Origin: Mycobacterium sp. ACS4054
Lineage (GTDB): Bacteria > Actinomycetota > Actinomycetes > Mycobacteriales > Mycobacteriaceae
DNA: 62,173 nucleotides
Assembly: GCF_001667275.1 (NCBI RefSeq)
Contig: NZ_LZHV01000015.1
Location: 1 to 62,173 of the forward strand
Direction: 5' to 3'
In this document: positions 51,927 to 61,461 of the stretch, piece after piece
Layout: the number at the start of each line of letters is the position of its first letter
Numbering within the stretch: position 1 is the first letter of the stretch
Notes under the pieces: model-generated
Seen by the model: only the letters and a program-made list of their open reading frames with translations
Databases searched by the model: none
Told to the model about the DNA's origin: nothing
Program-made: the position numbers and the translations under genes

Positions 51927-52910
51927 TCAGACCGGCAGCCGCCGGTTGATCAGCAGCGCCAGCGCCGTCGCGATCAGGGCGGTGAGCACACCCAGGCGCA
52001 ACCACCCGGCACTGCCGGGCCCCGGCACGGTGCGGTAGCCGATGTCCTTCTCGATGGCGTTGTAGCTCTTGGACAGCTCGTCGACGGTGCCGGCGGTGTA
52101 GGACTGCCCGCCGGACAGCTTGGCGATCATCTTCATCTGGTCCGTCGAGACCGGCACGGCGACCCGCTGCCCGTCCATCTCGATCTCGCCGGTCTTGGTG
52201 CCGAACGAGATCGTCGAGATAGGCACCCCCTCGTCGCGGGCCAGCCGCGCCGCCGTGTAGGCGCCGTCGTGCGGGTCGCTGGGGTTGGACGGCTTGTTCT
52301 CCTTGCCGTCGGACAGCAGCACGATGCGGGCCGGCGGCGGGGTGTCGCCACCGGTGATGGCGGTGGCGCTGACCGCGTGCAGGGCGGTGAAGATGGCCTG
52401 CCCGGTGGCCGTGCTGTCGGCGAAGTCCAGCTTCTTGAGCGCGTCGATCGTCGCCTGGTGCTGCGGCGTCGGCGGCACCAGCAGGTACGGCGTGCCCGCG
52501 AAGCCGACCAGCCCCAGGTTGATGCCCGGCGTCAGCTGGGTGGCGAACTGGGTGGCCGCCTCCTCGGCGGCCTTGAGCCGGTTGGGCGGCACGTCGGTCG
52601 CCCGCATGGACTGCGACATGTCGATGACCAGCACGATGACGGCGCGGTTGCGCGGGATGCGCATGTCGTGGGTGGGGGTCGCGAGCGCGATGGTCAGCAG
52701 GACCAGGCTGAGCAGCGACACCGCGATCGGGATGTGGCGCGCCAGCGACTGCGGCACGCTCGTCTCGGTGAACCGGCGCAGGCGGCGCCGGCGGCGGGCC
52801 TGGACCAGGATGTAGACCCCGAGCAGCGCCAGCGGGAGCAAACCGAACAACAGCATGCCCGGGCGCTGAAAGCCGTAGAGCGGTAAGGGGCCTACCCCGG
52901 GAAGCGACAC
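51927..52910 (-). CDS. VWA-domain membrane protein, copy 2
   Basis: A 327-residue paralogue of copy 1 on the opposite strand: RNRAVIVLVIDMSQSMRATD holds the MIDAS D-x-S-x-S, STATGQAIFTALHAV the Thr and LLSDGKEN the Asp. Helices are at about 17-36, 60-79 and 300-320, again ending NRRLPV. The two genes meet tail to tail with a 4-base gap, suggesting inverted duplication or independent capture. By eye this copy is nearer to Rv1481 in the SGGQSY and IGYRT regions than copy 1 is in some others. Function unknown. Confidence 0.85.
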   Translation of the reverse strand: MSLPGVGPLPLYGFQRPGMLLFGLLPLALLGVYILVQARRRRRLRRFTETSVPQSLARHIPIAVSLLSLVLLTIALATPTHDMRIPRNRAVIVLVIDMSQSMRATDVPPNRLKAAEEAATQFATQLTPGINLGLVGFAGTPYLLVPPTPQHQATIDALKKLDFADSTATGQAIFTALHAVSATAITGGDTPPPARIVLLSDGKENKPSNPSDPHDGAYTAARLARDEGVPISTISFGTKTGEIEMDGQRVAVPVSTDQMKMIAKLSGGQSYTAGTVDELSKSYNAIEKDIGYRTVPGPGSAGWLRLGVLTALIATALALLINRRLPV

Positions 52911-52952
52911 CCGCCAGTAAAGATGAGACTCAGGGGCCCGTCAAACGGGGGA

Positions 52953-54257
52953 CTATTCGCGCCGCAGCCGCCCGTCGACGAATTGCTCCAGCTTCTCCCA
53001 CTCCCGTACCGCGGGGGCGTACGGCGCCGAGGGCTTGCCGACCGAGCCGGGCTCGAGCACGTAGGCCACCAGCTTGCCCAGCGGGCGCCCGGTCTCGAGG
53101 GCCTTGTCGACCGTGGCCTCCTCGGAGTAGTCGCCGATGTCGCGGAGCAGCTCGACGGCCAGGTCCAGCTGGTCGCGGTCCACCGCGTCGGGGCCGTCGG
53201 CGATGTCGTCGGCCAGCCCGCTGAGCACGTAGATGTTGTCCTCGGTGACCTTGACCTCCAGCGAGCCGTCGGTGGCAGCGGTGCGGATGTCGTCGTAGGT
53301 GCTCAGGTCGGACAGGTCGTGGTCGTGCTCGTCGGCGAGGTACCGCGCCAGCGCCCGCTCGGAGCTGAACACGCTGATGCGCCCGTTGCGGCCCAGGAAG
53401 ATCGGGCGGTCGTCCAGGTAGCACCGCAGCGTGTAGAACGTGCCCGAACTCGTCATGATCCGAATCGGGTCGATGCCCACCTGCAGCCAGAAATCCTCGT
53501 CGCTGCCCAGGATCACCGTGTCGCCGGCCGCGCGGGTCTCCTCCTCGGCCTCCTCGGGCTCCTCGGGCTCGCCGGCCGCCTCGGGCGCTTCGGCTTCCTC
53601 GGCCGTCTCGCCGTCGGCCTCCGCTTCGGCCTCGGCGTCTTCGGTCTCGGGTTCCTCGGGCTCCTCGGCGAGCTCCTCGGCGGCCTTGGCCGACAGCTTG
53701 GCGTCCACCTCGGGGGTGGTCACGATGTCCTCGATCGCGGCGAGGACGCCGTCCCAGCTGCGCCCGATGACCTCGCCGATCGCGTTCCAGCGCTTGAGGC
53801 CGGCCTTCCCGGTGAAGTGGTCGATCCCGCCGGAGACGGTGCCCAGCGTGGGGTTGCCGTTGAAGAACTTCGACACCGCCGCGAGCTCGCAGACCGACCC
53901 GATGGAGGAGACCAGCGCCAGCGTGCGGGCCAGCCCGGTCACCGACTCCTCGGTCGGCTTCTCCGACACCAGCTCCTCGACCGCGACCAGATCGAACTGC
54001 TTGTCCTCGGCCGGTGCGAACTTGTGCGCGTGCGCCGAGGTCAGGTCCTTCCATGCCGGGTGGTCGACCAGGTCGTTGTCGGTATCGGAGCGCACGAACG
54101 CGACCAGGTCGGCGACGGTCTCGAAGACGTAGAGGTCCTCGTCCTTGCCCAGGAACGCCTCCCACTCGTCGCCGGCGTCGCGCCAGCGGGGCGCCCACAC
54201 GGTGTAGCGGTCGCCGTCGGAGAGGCTCAGGCGGATCGGCACGAGGTCAGCAGCCAT
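52953..54257 (-). CDS. Acidic actinobacterial protein (Rv3311-like)
   Basis: A 434-residue cytoplasmic protein from ATG 54257, corresponding in place and N-/C-terminal pattern to Rv3311, often labelled primosomal protein without good evidence. N- and C-terminal domains of similar length (about 1-205 and 260-434) are joined by a very acidic Glu/Ala/Pro linker (EEPEEPETEDAEAEAEAD, continuing to about 255). Repeated elements such as YTVWAPRW and FLGRNGRISVF with aromatic strands suggest related folds in both halves. No catalytic motif seen. A dispersed repeat lies just upstream. Confidence 0.75.
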   Translation of the reverse strand: MAADLVPIRLSLSDGDRYTVWAPRWRDAGDEWEAFLGKDEDLYVFETVADLVAFVRSDTDNDLVDHPAWKDLTSAHAHKFAPAEDKQFDLVAVEELVSEKPTEESVTGLARTLALVSSIGSVCELAAVSKFFNGNPTLGTVSGGIDHFTGKAGLKRWNAIGEVIGRSWDGVLAAIEDIVTTPEVDAKLSAKAAEELAEEPEEPETEDAEAEAEADGETAEEAEAPEAAGEPEEPEEAEEETRAAGDTVILGSDEDFWLQVGIDPIRIMTSSGTFYTLRCYLDDRPIFLGRNGRISVFSSERALARYLADEHDHDLSDLSTYDDIRTAATDGSLEVKVTEDNIYVLSGLADDIADGPDAVDRDQLDLAVELLRDIGDYSEEATVDKALETGRPLGKLVAYVLEPGSVGKPSAPYAPAVREWEKLEQFVDGRLRRE

Positions 54258-54308
54258 GCGGCACACAATAGCGACGGCCGTGCGGGGGGCCTGGCGCTGG
54301 GCGTCGGG

Positions 54309-54356
54309 CCAGCCCGGTGACGGCGAGCGCCGGGACGGCGCGAGCAAGGAGCCGGG
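54309..54356 (-). repeat. Single copy of the sigJ-upstream repeat family
   Basis: On the minus strand it reads CCGGCTCCTTGCTCGCGCCG and on through CGGCGCTCGCCGTCACCGGG, about 80-85% like the 56-bp unit at 34101-34212. It sits between the sapM stop and the start of the acidic protein gene, on that gene's strand, as the other copies sit just before sigJ on its strand. Confidence 0.65.
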
Positions 54357-54365
54357 CGATCGAAG

Positions 54366-55301
54366 CTAACCCCAGATATCGGTGATCGGCGGCACGCTCG
54401 CGGCGTACCCGGTCTTGGGCAGCCCGTACATCTCCTCGATCGTCGCCAGCACGCTGTAGTGGTTGATCTGCTCGCCGTAATTGCCGGGCCGGACGTGCGC
54501 GCCGTAGAACACCGTCGGGATCTGGTTGCGGCTGCCGCCGTCGTCCTCGTCGAAGGTCAGGATCAGCAGGCTGTTGTTGGCGGCCGCCCAGTTGGCGTAG
54601 CCGGACAGCTGGCGGTTGAGCCAGGCGTCGGCCTGGGCGATCGAGCCGTCGTGCATGTTGTTGTCGTTGTTGGGAATGACGAACGAGACCGTGGGCAGGC
54701 TGGCGTAGTTGCCCATCGGGAAGGCGGAGAACGGCAGGGAGTTCGCGGGCGGCACGTTGGTGAAGTTGGCCCAGGGCACGTGCTTGCGCGCGTACTTGCC
54801 GGCGCTGCACACCGGCGAGCCGACCGCGGGCAGGCCCTCGGCGAAGCCGACGAACGTATGGCCCGCGGCCAGCAATTCCGAACCCAGGTTGGGAGCGGCG
54901 CCGCCGTTGACGGGGCAGGCGTCGGTGGTCACCCCGAAGGTGTTGCCCGCGAAGAGCGCCAGGTAATTCGGTTCGCTGGGGTGCGTTTCGGCGAACGACT
55001 GAACCATGTTGGCGCCGCCCGCGGCCAGCGCGGTGATGAACGGGGCCGACTTGTTGCCGATGATGTTGGCCTCGGAGCGGTTCTCCTCCACCACGATCAC
55101 GATGTGCGCGAGCTGCGGAATGCCCGCCGCGAGGGCCACCCGGGGGGCCGCCGGGACGATCACCAGCCCCGCCAACACGGCCGCGCCGGCCAGGCTTCTG
55201 ATTGTGCGCAGTACGCGGGGAGTATATGGGCGGAGTCGCCCGCAAGGGGCGGCGGCGCGAGCGTGTCGGCGTTGTGCGCCGCAATCGTTATATAGGCTCA
55301 A
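54366..55301 (-). CDS. sapM: Secreted acid phosphatase SapM
   Basis: A phosphoesterase of the SapM type (Rv3310), which in M. tuberculosis is secreted and removes PI3P from phagosomes. Conserved blocks: [93 protein letters not shown] and the C-terminal PPITDIWG. The N-terminus is odd: the signal peptide should begin near 55214 ([16 protein letters not shown]), where M. tuberculosis has Met, but here the codon is GTA. The only in-frame standard start upstream is TTG 55301, just 5 bases from the divergent upp start; GTG 55178 would truncate the signal peptide. Start therefore unresolved. Confidence 0.88.
   Translation of the reverse strand: MSLYNDCGAQRRHARAAAPCGRLRPYTPRVLRTIRSLAGAAVLAGLVIVPAAPRVALAAGIPQLAHIVIVVEENRSEANIIGNKSAPFITALAAGGANMVQSFAETHPSEPNYLALFAGNTFGVTTDACPVNGGAAPNLGSELLAAGHTFVGFAEGLPAVGSPVCSAGKYARKHVPWANFTNVPPANSLPFSAFPMGNYASLPTVSFVIPNNDNNMHDGSIAQADAWLNRQLSGYANWAAANNSLLILTFDEDDGGSRNQIPTVFYGAHVRPGNYGEQINHYSVLATIEEMYGLPKTGYAASVPPITDIWG
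55293..55298 (+). promoter_or_regulatory. -10 box TAGGCT of upp, leaderless
   Basis: TATAGGCT, 8 bases, then GTG at 55307. It is placed so that transcription would start at or next to the start codon. The opposite strand reads TATAAC over the same spot (about 55287-55292), a possible -10 for sapM, so the divergent promoters overlap. Confidence 0.5.
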
Positions 55302-55306
55302 ATTCC

Positions 55307-55930
55307 GTGGACACGCGCGTCATTGATCACCCGCTGGCCCTGTCGCGGCTGACGGTGTTGCGCGACGAACGCACCGACAACGCCCACTTCCGGGCCGGCC
55401 TGCGGGACCTGACCGCGATGCTGGTCTACGAGGCCACGCGCGACGCCGCCCGCGAGACCTTCGGAATCCGTACGCCGCTGGCCGAGACGGTTGGGGTGCG
55501 GCTGGCCAGCCCGCCGCTGTTGGTGCCGGTGCTGCGCGCGGGATTGGGCATGCTCGAGCGCGCCCTCGAGCTGCTTCCGGAGGCGCGGGTGGGTTTCGTG
55601 GGCGTGGCCCGCGACGAGCAAACCCATTGCGCGACGGGATATCTCGCGTCGCTGCCCGAGGACCTGTCCGGTGTTCCGGTGATCGTCCTCGATCCGATGC
55701 TGGCCACCGGTGGTTCGCTGAAGCACACCGTCGGGCTGCTGCTGGAGCGCGGGGCGACCGACATCACGGTGTTGTGCGCGGTTGCCGCTCCGGAAGGCAT
55801 TGCGGCGCTTGAGCAAACCGCCCCCGCGGCGCGCCTTTTCACCGTGGCCGTCGACGGCGGGCTCAACGAAAACGCCTACATCGTCCCGGGTCTCGGTGAC
55901 GCGGGTGACCGCCAATACGGGCCCCGTTAG
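55307..55930 (+). CDS. upp: Uracil phosphoribosyltransferase
   Basis: Upp (207 residues from GTG 55307, the recalled length of Rv3309c) makes UMP from uracil and PRPP. VDHPLA-type start ([17 protein letters not shown]), [11 protein letters not shown] and [11 protein letters not shown] are present, and the PRPP-binding loop is [17 protein letters not shown]; the uracil site is [15 protein letters not shown]. It is divergent from sapM and convergent with pmmB, with which it shares the 4 bases TTAG. It completes a salvage set with cdd and deoA on the same strand. Confidence 0.96.
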   Translation: MDTRVIDHPLALSRLTVLRDERTDNAHFRAGLRDLTAMLVYEATRDAARETFGIRTPLAETVGVRLASPPLLVPVLRAGLGMLERALELLPEARVGFVGVARDEQTHCATGYLASLPEDLSGVPVIVLDPMLATGGSLKHTVGLLLERGATDITVLCAVAAPEGIAALEQTAPAARLFTVAVDGGLNENAYIVPGLGDAGDRQYGPR

Positions 55931-57507
55931 CCCATCACCTGCTTCACCAGCGCCTCGCGCAACGCGGCGGCCCGTTGCCTGGCCTGCGCCAGCCCGGCCG
56001 TCACCGCGCGGCGAACCTCGATGTAGAACTTCAGCTTTGGCTCGGTCCCGGACGGCCGCACCACCAGCCGCACAGACGTGTCGTCGTCACCGCCGGTGAA
56101 GATCAGCGCGTCGGTGATGTCGGTGAGGGTGGCGGTGAACCCGGCCAGCGTTTCCGGCGGACTCGACCGCAGCCGCCGCATCAACTCGGCGGCCTCGGCG
56201 GCGTCGGCGACCCGCCGCGACACCGCCGCGACGTCGTGCACCCCGTGGCGCTCGGCGAGTTCGTCGAGCGCGTCGGAAACCGAACGGCCCCGGTCTTTCA
56301 GCGCGGCCACCAGGTCGCACACCAGCACCGCGGCGCTGATGCCGTCCTTGTCCCGCACGGCCTCCGGATCGACGCAGTGCCCGATCGCCTCCTCGTAGGC
56401 GTACACCAGGGTGCCGCCGGGCACCTCCGCGTCGGCGCGCGCCAGCCACTTGAAACCGGTGAGCGTTTCCACGTGGGTGGCTCCGTGCGCGCGCGCGATC
56501 GCCGCCAGCATGCGCGACGACACCACGGTGCTGGCCACCACCGCCGTCGATGGATCGGCGACCCGCGACAGGATGTAATCGCCGAGCAGCCAACCGGTTT
56601 CGTCTCCGGACAGCATCCGCCATCCCGACTCCGCCGGGATGCCGACCGCGCACCGGTCGGCGTCGGGATCCAGCGCGATCGCGACGTCGGCCGTGACGTC
56701 GGCGGCCAGGGCGAGCAGCGCGTCGGCGGCGCCGGGCTCTTCGGGGTTGGGGAAGGCGACGGTGGGGAAGTCGGGGTCGGGCGCGAACTGGGCGCCGACC
56801 GTGTGCACCTGCCCGAAGCCGGCGCGCTGTAAAGCTTCCACGGCCACCACGCCGCCCACCCCGTGCAGCGGGGTCAGGGCCACCCGCACCGTGCCCGTGC
56901 CGCGCCGTACGGCGGCGGCACGCGCGATGTAGCGCTCGACCAGGTCGGTGGCCGCGGGTTGCACCGGCCCCCGGCCGATTTCGTCGGCCGGGGGAGCGGC
57001 GGCCATCGCGGCCTCGATCTCGCGGTCGGTGGGCGGGACGATCTGGATGCCGCCGTCGGTGTACACCTTGTAGCCGTTGTCGGCCGGCGGGTTGTGCGAC
57101 GCGGTGATCTGTATGCCGGCGACGGCGCCGGTGCGGCGCACCGCGAACGCGACCACCGGGGTCGGCACCGGCCCTGGAAACAGTAGCACCGAAAATCCTT
57201 GGGCTGCAAGTACTTCCACGGTCACAGTAGCGAAAACGGCGGAGCCGTGCCGGGAGTCGCGACCGACGATCACCGTGCGGCCCGCCAGCCCCCGGCCGGC
57301 CAGCACCTGCGCCACCGCCCAGGTGGCGCGCGACACCACCGCCACGTTCATGGCGTCGGGCCCGCCGCGCACCGGGCCGCGCAGGCCCGCCGTGCCGAAG
57401 GTGAGCGGGTGGGCGAATCGCGCCGCCAGCTCGTCGGGATCGCACGCGGCGAGCTCGGCGGCCGTCGCCGGATCGGGATCGTGGGCGATCCATTCGTCGG
57501 GCGTCAT
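55927..57507 (-). CDS. pmmB: Phosphomannomutase/phosphopentomutase family enzyme
   Basis: PmmB (526 residues; Rv3308) is an alpha-D-phosphohexomutase superfamily enzyme. Motifs: [25 protein letters not shown], the phosphoserine loop [16 protein letters not shown] (Ser in ASHNP), metal-binding [11 protein letters not shown], sugar-binding TLTGFKW and [11 protein letters not shown], and phosphate-binding [15 protein letters not shown]. Annotated as a phosphomannomutase; its place just after deoD would also suit a phosphopentomutase that moves ribose-1-phosphate into central metabolism. It starts 20 bases after the deoD stop. Confidence 0.94.
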   Translation of the reverse strand: MTPDEWIAHDPDPATAAELAACDPDELAARFAHPLTFGTAGLRGPVRGGPDAMNVAVVSRATWAVAQVLAGRGLAGRTVIVGRDSRHGSAVFATVTVEVLAAQGFSVLLFPGPVPTPVVAFAVRRTGAVAGIQITASHNPPADNGYKVYTDGGIQIVPPTDREIEAAMAAAPPADEIGRGPVQPAATDLVERYIARAAAVRRGTGTVRVALTPLHGVGGVVAVEALQRAGFGQVHTVGAQFAPDPDFPTVAFPNPEEPGAADALLALAADVTADVAIALDPDADRCAVGIPAESGWRMLSGDETGWLLGDYILSRVADPSTAVVASTVVSSRMLAAIARAHGATHVETLTGFKWLARADAEVPGGTLVYAYEEAIGHCVDPEAVRDKDGISAAVLVCDLVAALKDRGRSVSDALDELAERHGVHDVAAVSRRVADAAEAAELMRRLRSSPPETLAGFTATLTDITDALIFTGGDDDTSVRLVVRPSGTEPKLKFYIEVRRAVTAGLAQARQRAAALREALVKQVMG

Positions 57508-57527
57508 GGCGTCACCGCGTCATCGCC

Positions 57528-58334
57528 TCAGAACCGAGCGATGACGTCGGCCAGCAGCGCGCCCATCCGGCTGGCCGACGCGGCGCCCGCGGCCAGCACC
57601 TCGGCGTGGCTCAGCGGCTCGCCGCTGATGCCGGCGGCCAGGTTGGTGACCAGCGACACCCCGAGCACCTCGGCGCCGGCCGCCCGGGCCGCGATGGTCT
57701 CGTGCACCGTGGACATGCCGACCAGGTCGGCGCCCAGCGTCCGCAGCATGCGCACCTCGGCGGGCGTCTCGTAATGCGGCCCCGGCAGGCCGGCGTAGAC
57801 ACCCTCGGCCAACCCGGGATCGCCCTGGCGGGCCAGTTCCCGCAGCCGCGGCGCGTAGGCGTCGGTCAGGTCCACGAACTGCGGGCCGATCAACGGGGAC
57901 CGCGCGGTCAGGTTGAGGTGGTCGCTGATCAGCACCGGCTGGCCGACCGCCATGTCGGCGCGCAACCCGCCGGCCGCGTTGGTGAGCACGATGATGCGCG
58001 CCCCGGCCGCGCAGGCCGCCCGCACGGGGTGCACCACGTGACCGAGGTCGTGGCCCTCGTAGGCGTGCACGCGACCGACGAGCACCAGCACCCGGCGATC
58101 GCCGATGCGCGTCGACATCAGCTCGCCGGTGTGCCCGACGGCGGTGGGCGGTGCGAACCCGGGGACGTCGGCCTGGGGCAGCACGGCGCCGGGGGCGCCG
58201 AGCGCGGTCGCCGCCGGGCGCCATCCCGAGCCCAGCACGACGGCGACGTCATGCTCGTCCACGCCGGTGCGCTCGGCGATGACCTGCGCCGCCCGCCGCG
58301 CCAGTTCACCGGGTTCGGATGCGACGTCGCTCAC
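57528..58334 (-). CDS. deoD: Purine nucleoside phosphorylase
   Basis: A trimeric-type PNP, 268 residues (Rv3307 deoD length), that cleaves (deoxy)inosine and (deoxy)guanosine with phosphate. Motifs: [11 protein letters not shown] (phosphate loop), [71 protein letters not shown] and the purine-site Asn in VTNLAAG. It is first of a two-gene deoD-pmmB operon. With add upstream on the chromosome it gives a full purine-nucleoside route. Confidence 0.96.
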   Translation of the reverse strand: MSDVASEPGELARRAAQVIAERTGVDEHDVAVVLGSGWRPAATALGAPGAVLPQADVPGFAPPTAVGHTGELMSTRIGDRRVLVLVGRVHAYEGHDLGHVVHPVRAACAAGARIIVLTNAAGGLRADMAVGQPVLISDHLNLTARSPLIGPQFVDLTDAYAPRLRELARQGDPGLAEGVYAGLPGPHYETPAEVRMLRTLGADLVGMSTVHETIAARAAGAEVLGVSLVTNLAAGISGEPLSHAEVLAAGAASASRMGALLADVIARF

Positions 58335-58409
58335 AGTCGGCGAGCATAGTGCGGGTCACCGGGGTTAGCGCCGCGATGGCGTGCGCCGGGATATGTGAAA
58401 ATCTGCCGC

Positions 58410-59069
58410 ATGAATCTTCGTAGGTGGTCGGTCGCCGGCCTGGCGGTCGCCGTTGCGGTGTCGCTGTTTTCGATCACGGGCCCGGTGGCGCCGGCGCGGG
58501 CCGAATGCCCCGACGTGCAACTCATCTTCGCCCGCGGCACGGCCGAGCCGCCCGGCCTCGGCGCCGCCGGAGACGCGCTCCTGGCCGCGCTGCACTCGGC
58601 CCTCGGCTCGCGCAGCGTCGACTCGTACCCGGTGAACTACCCGGCCAGCTACAACTTCCTGCAGACCGCCGACGGCGCCAACGACGCCCGCGACCACATC
58701 GCTCAGATGGTCGAACAGTGCCCGGGGACGAAGCTCGTGCTCGGCGGCTTTTCGCAGGGCGCCGCCGCGGTCTCGATGCTGGCCGGGGTGCCGCCGCTGG
58801 GCGAGCGCATCGGCAACTTCGGCTCCGCCCCCGCGCTGGACCCGGGTCTGGCCGGCAAGGTCGCGGCCGTCGCGGTGTTCGGCAACCCCGGCAACCGCTT
58901 CAACACGCCCCTGTCGACGGCGGGCCAGTTCGCCGGCCGCGCCATCGACATCTGCAGCCCCGGCGACCCGGTGTGCGTCGTCGGGGGTCGCGACCGGGAT
59001 GCGCACCACGATTACGGTGTGCCGCCCTACCCCGGACAGGCGGCGGGATTCATCGCCGGACTGGTGTAG
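58410..59069 (+). CDS. Secreted cutinase family esterase
   Basis: A 219-residue serine esterase of the cutinase-like (Culp) family. ATG 58410 precedes a clean signal peptide (RRWSVAGLAVAVAVSLFSIT, cleavage after ARA at about 33). The nucleophile is in VLGGFSQGAAAVSML, and the Asp and His lie in DPVCVVGGRDRDAHHDYG. The four cysteines (ECPD, EQCPG, DICSP, PVCV) fit the family's two disulfides. It lies between divergent deoD and amiB1, where M. tuberculosis has none as I recall, so it is a local insertion or a loss there. Substrate: short to medium acyl esters or phospholipids. Confidence 0.92.
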   Translation: MNLRRWSVAGLAVAVAVSLFSITGPVAPARAECPDVQLIFARGTAEPPGLGAAGDALLAALHSALGSRSVDSYPVNYPASYNFLQTADGANDARDHIAQMVEQCPGTKLVLGGFSQGAAAVSMLAGVPPLGERIGNFGSAPALDPGLAGKVAAVAVFGNPGNRFNTPLSTAGQFAGRAIDICSPGDPVCVVGGRDRDAHHDYGVPPYPGQAAGFIAGLV

Positions 59070-59104
59070 CCCGGGCCCTAAGGTCGCGGTGGGATACTGC
59101 CAGA

Positions 59105-60286
59105 ATGCCCACCACCGCATTGGACGCCGTCGAGGATGTCGTGCGGCGCCGAGGCTCCGACCTGGTTGAGCTGTCCCACGCCATTCATGCCGAGCCCGAG
59201 CTGGCGTTCGCCGAGCATCGCAGCTGCGCCAAGGCCCAGGCGTTGGTCGCCGAACGCGGCTTCGAGATCACCGCGGCCGCCGGTGGCCTGGACACCGCCT
59301 TCCGCGCCGACTTCGGCAGCGGCCCGCTGACCATCGGGGTGTGCGCCGAGTACGACGCGCTGCCCGAGATCGGGCACGCTTGCGGCCACAACATCATCGC
59401 GGCGTCGGCCGTGGGCACCGCGCTGGCGCTGGCCGAGGTGGCCGATGACCTGGGGCTACGGGTCGCGCTGATCGGCACCCCCGCCGAGGAGGCGGGCGGC
59501 GGCAAGGCACTGCTGCTGCGCGCCGGGGTGTTCGACGACGTCGCGGTGGCGGTGATGCTGCATCCCGGGCCCGCCGACATCGCCGCCGCCCGCTCGCTGG
59601 CGCTGTCGGAAGCGACGGTGAACTACCGCGGCAAGGAATCCCACGCCGCCGTCGCGCCGCATCTGGGCGTCAACGCCGCCGACGCCGTCACCGTCGCGCA
59701 GGTGGCCGTCGGATTGTTGCGTCAGCAACTGGCCCCGGGCCAGATGGTGCACGGCATCGTCACCGACGGTGGGCAGGCCGTCAACGTCATCCCCGGGCAT
59801 GCCACGCTGCAATATGCGATGCGGGCGGTCGAATCGGATTCGCTGCGACAGCTGGAGGGCAGGATGTACGCGTGCTTTTCCGCGGGCGCGCTGGCCACCG
59901 GCTGCGAATACGAAATCGACAGTCCCGCACCGGCATACGACGAACTCAAGCCCGACGAATGGTTGGCCGACGTCTTCCGCGAGGAGATGCGCCGGCTCGG
60001 GCGCGAGCCGGTGGCCCGCGAGTTCGAAGCGGCGCTGCCGATGGGCAGCACCGACATGGGCAACGTGACGCAGGTGCTGCCGGGCATTCACCCGGTGGTC
60101 GGGGTCGACGCCGGCGGCGCCATGGTTCACCAGCGCGCGTTCGCCACCGCGGCCGCGGGCCCCAGCGCCGACCGCGCGGTCGTCGAGGGCGCGATCATGC
60201 TAGCCCGCACGGTGGTTCAGCTGGCCCAGACGCCGGCCGAGCGCGACCGGGTGCTGGCCGCGCACGAACGGCGGGCGAGCGCATGA
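59105..60286 (+). CDS. amiB1: M20 family amidohydrolase
   Basis: AmiB1 (393 residues from ATG 59105; the longer open frame covers the cutinase in another frame). An M20 peptidase/amidohydrolase: metal ligands in EIGHACGHNII and in TPAEEAGGGKALLL (catalytic Glu pair), a dimerisation domain with VNYRGKESHAAVAPHLGVNA, and the late PMGSTDMGNVTQ. GATACT 6 bases before the ATG may be a leaderless -10. It overlaps the start of its paralogue amiA1 by 4 bases. Substrates of the pair are unproven; N-acyl amino acids are typical for the family. Confidence 0.93.
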   Translation: MPTTALDAVEDVVRRRGSDLVELSHAIHAEPELAFAEHRSCAKAQALVAERGFEITAAAGGLDTAFRADFGSGPLTIGVCAEYDALPEIGHACGHNIIAASAVGTALALAEVADDLGLRVALIGTPAEEAGGGKALLLRAGVFDDVAVAVMLHPGPADIAAARSLALSEATVNYRGKESHAAVAPHLGVNAADAVTVAQVAVGLLRQQLAPGQMVHGIVTDGGQAVNVIPGHATLQYAMRAVESDSLRQLEGRMYACFSAGALATGCEYEIDSPAPAYDELKPDEWLADVFREEMRRLGREPVAREFEAALPMGSTDMGNVTQVLPGIHPVVGVDAGGAMVHQRAFATAAAGPSADRAVVEGAIMLARTVVQLAQTPAERDRVLAAHERRASA

Positions 60287-61461
60287 GCCTCGCCGACGCC
60301 GCCACCACCTGGCTGGCCGCCCACCACGACGACCTGGTCGAATGGCGCCGGCACATCCACCGCTACCCCGAGCTGGGCCGGCAGGAGTACGCCACCACCC
60401 AGTTCGTGGCCGAGCGGTTGGCCGACGCCGGGCTCAACCCGAAGGTGCTGCCGGGCGGCACCGGGCTGGTCTGCGATCTCGGCCCCGACCACGGGCCGAG
60501 GATCGCGCTGCGGGCCGACATGGACGCGCTGCCGATGGCCGAGCGGACCGGCGCCCCCTACACCTCCACGATGCCCAACGTCGCGCACGCCTGCGGCCAT
60601 GACGCCCACACCGCCATCCTGCTCGGTACCGCGCTGGCCCTGGCGTCGGTGCCCGAACTGCCGGTCGGGGTGCGGCTGATCTTCCAGGCCGCCGAGGAGC
60701 TGATGCCCGGCGGCGCCATCGACGCGATCGCCGCCGGGGCGATCACCGGGGTGTCGCGGATCTTCGCCCTGCACTGCGACCCGCGGCTCGAGGTCGGCCA
60801 GATCGCCGTGCGGCACGGCCCCATCACATCGGCGGCCGACCAGATCGAGATCACGCTGCATTCCCCGGGCGGGCATACCTCGCGCCCGCACCTGACCGCC
60901 GACCTGGTCTACGGGCTGGGCACGCTCATCACCGGGCTGCCCGGCGTGCTGTCCCGGCGCATCGACCCGCGCAACGGGACGGTGCTGGTGTGGGGGGCGG
61001 TCAACGCGGGAGTGGCCGCCAACGCCATTCCGCAGACCGGGGTGCTGGGCGGCACGGTCCGCACCGCGAGCCGCCAAACCTGGGTGGGCCTCGAGGAGAT
61101 CATCCGCGACACGGTGTCGGCGCTGCTCGCGCCGCTGGGCATCGAGCACACGCTGCAATACCGGCGCGGCGTGCCGCCGGTGGTCAACGAGGACGTCTCG
61201 ACGCGCATCCTGACCCACGCGATCGAGGCCATCGGCCCGGACGCGCTGGCCGACACCCGCCAGTCCGGCGGCGGCGAGGACTTCTCCTGGTATCTCGAGG
61301 AGATTCCCGGCGCGATGGCCCGGCTGGGCGTCTGGTCGGGCCGGGGGCCGCAGCTGGATCTGCACCAGCCGACGTTCGACCTGGACGAGCGGGCGCTGGC
61401 GATCGGGCTGCGCGTGATGGTCAACATCGTCGAACAGTCGGCGGCGTTCCCGTCGCCCTAG
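60283..61461 (+). CDS. amiA1: M20 family amidohydrolase, paralogue of amiB1
   Basis: AmiA1 (392 residues) begins in the amiB1 stop (ATGA). N-terminal WRRHIHRYPELGRQEY is the hippurate-hydrolase signature. ALRADMDALPMAER, VAHACGHDAHTAILLG (metal Cys/His) and FQAAEELMPGGA (catalytic Glu) complete the M20 amidohydrolase site, and the metal His near the end is in LHQPTFDLDE. Unlike amiB1 it keeps the DMDALP and CGHDAHT forms typical of IAA-amino-acid/hippurate hydrolases. The stop shares CTAG with the convergent esterase gene. Confidence 0.94.
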   Translation: MSLADAATTWLAAHHDDLVEWRRHIHRYPELGRQEYATTQFVAERLADAGLNPKVLPGGTGLVCDLGPDHGPRIALRADMDALPMAERTGAPYTSTMPNVAHACGHDAHTAILLGTALALASVPELPVGVRLIFQAAEELMPGGAIDAIAAGAITGVSRIFALHCDPRLEVGQIAVRHGPITSAADQIEITLHSPGGHTSRPHLTADLVYGLGTLITGLPGVLSRRIDPRNGTVLVWGAVNAGVAANAIPQTGVLGGTVRTASRQTWVGLEEIIRDTVSALLAPLGIEHTLQYRRGVPPVVNEDVSTRILTHAIEAIGPDALADTRQSGGGEDFSWYLEEIPGAMARLGVWSGRGPQLDLHQPTFDLDERALAIGLRVMVNIVEQSAAFPSP

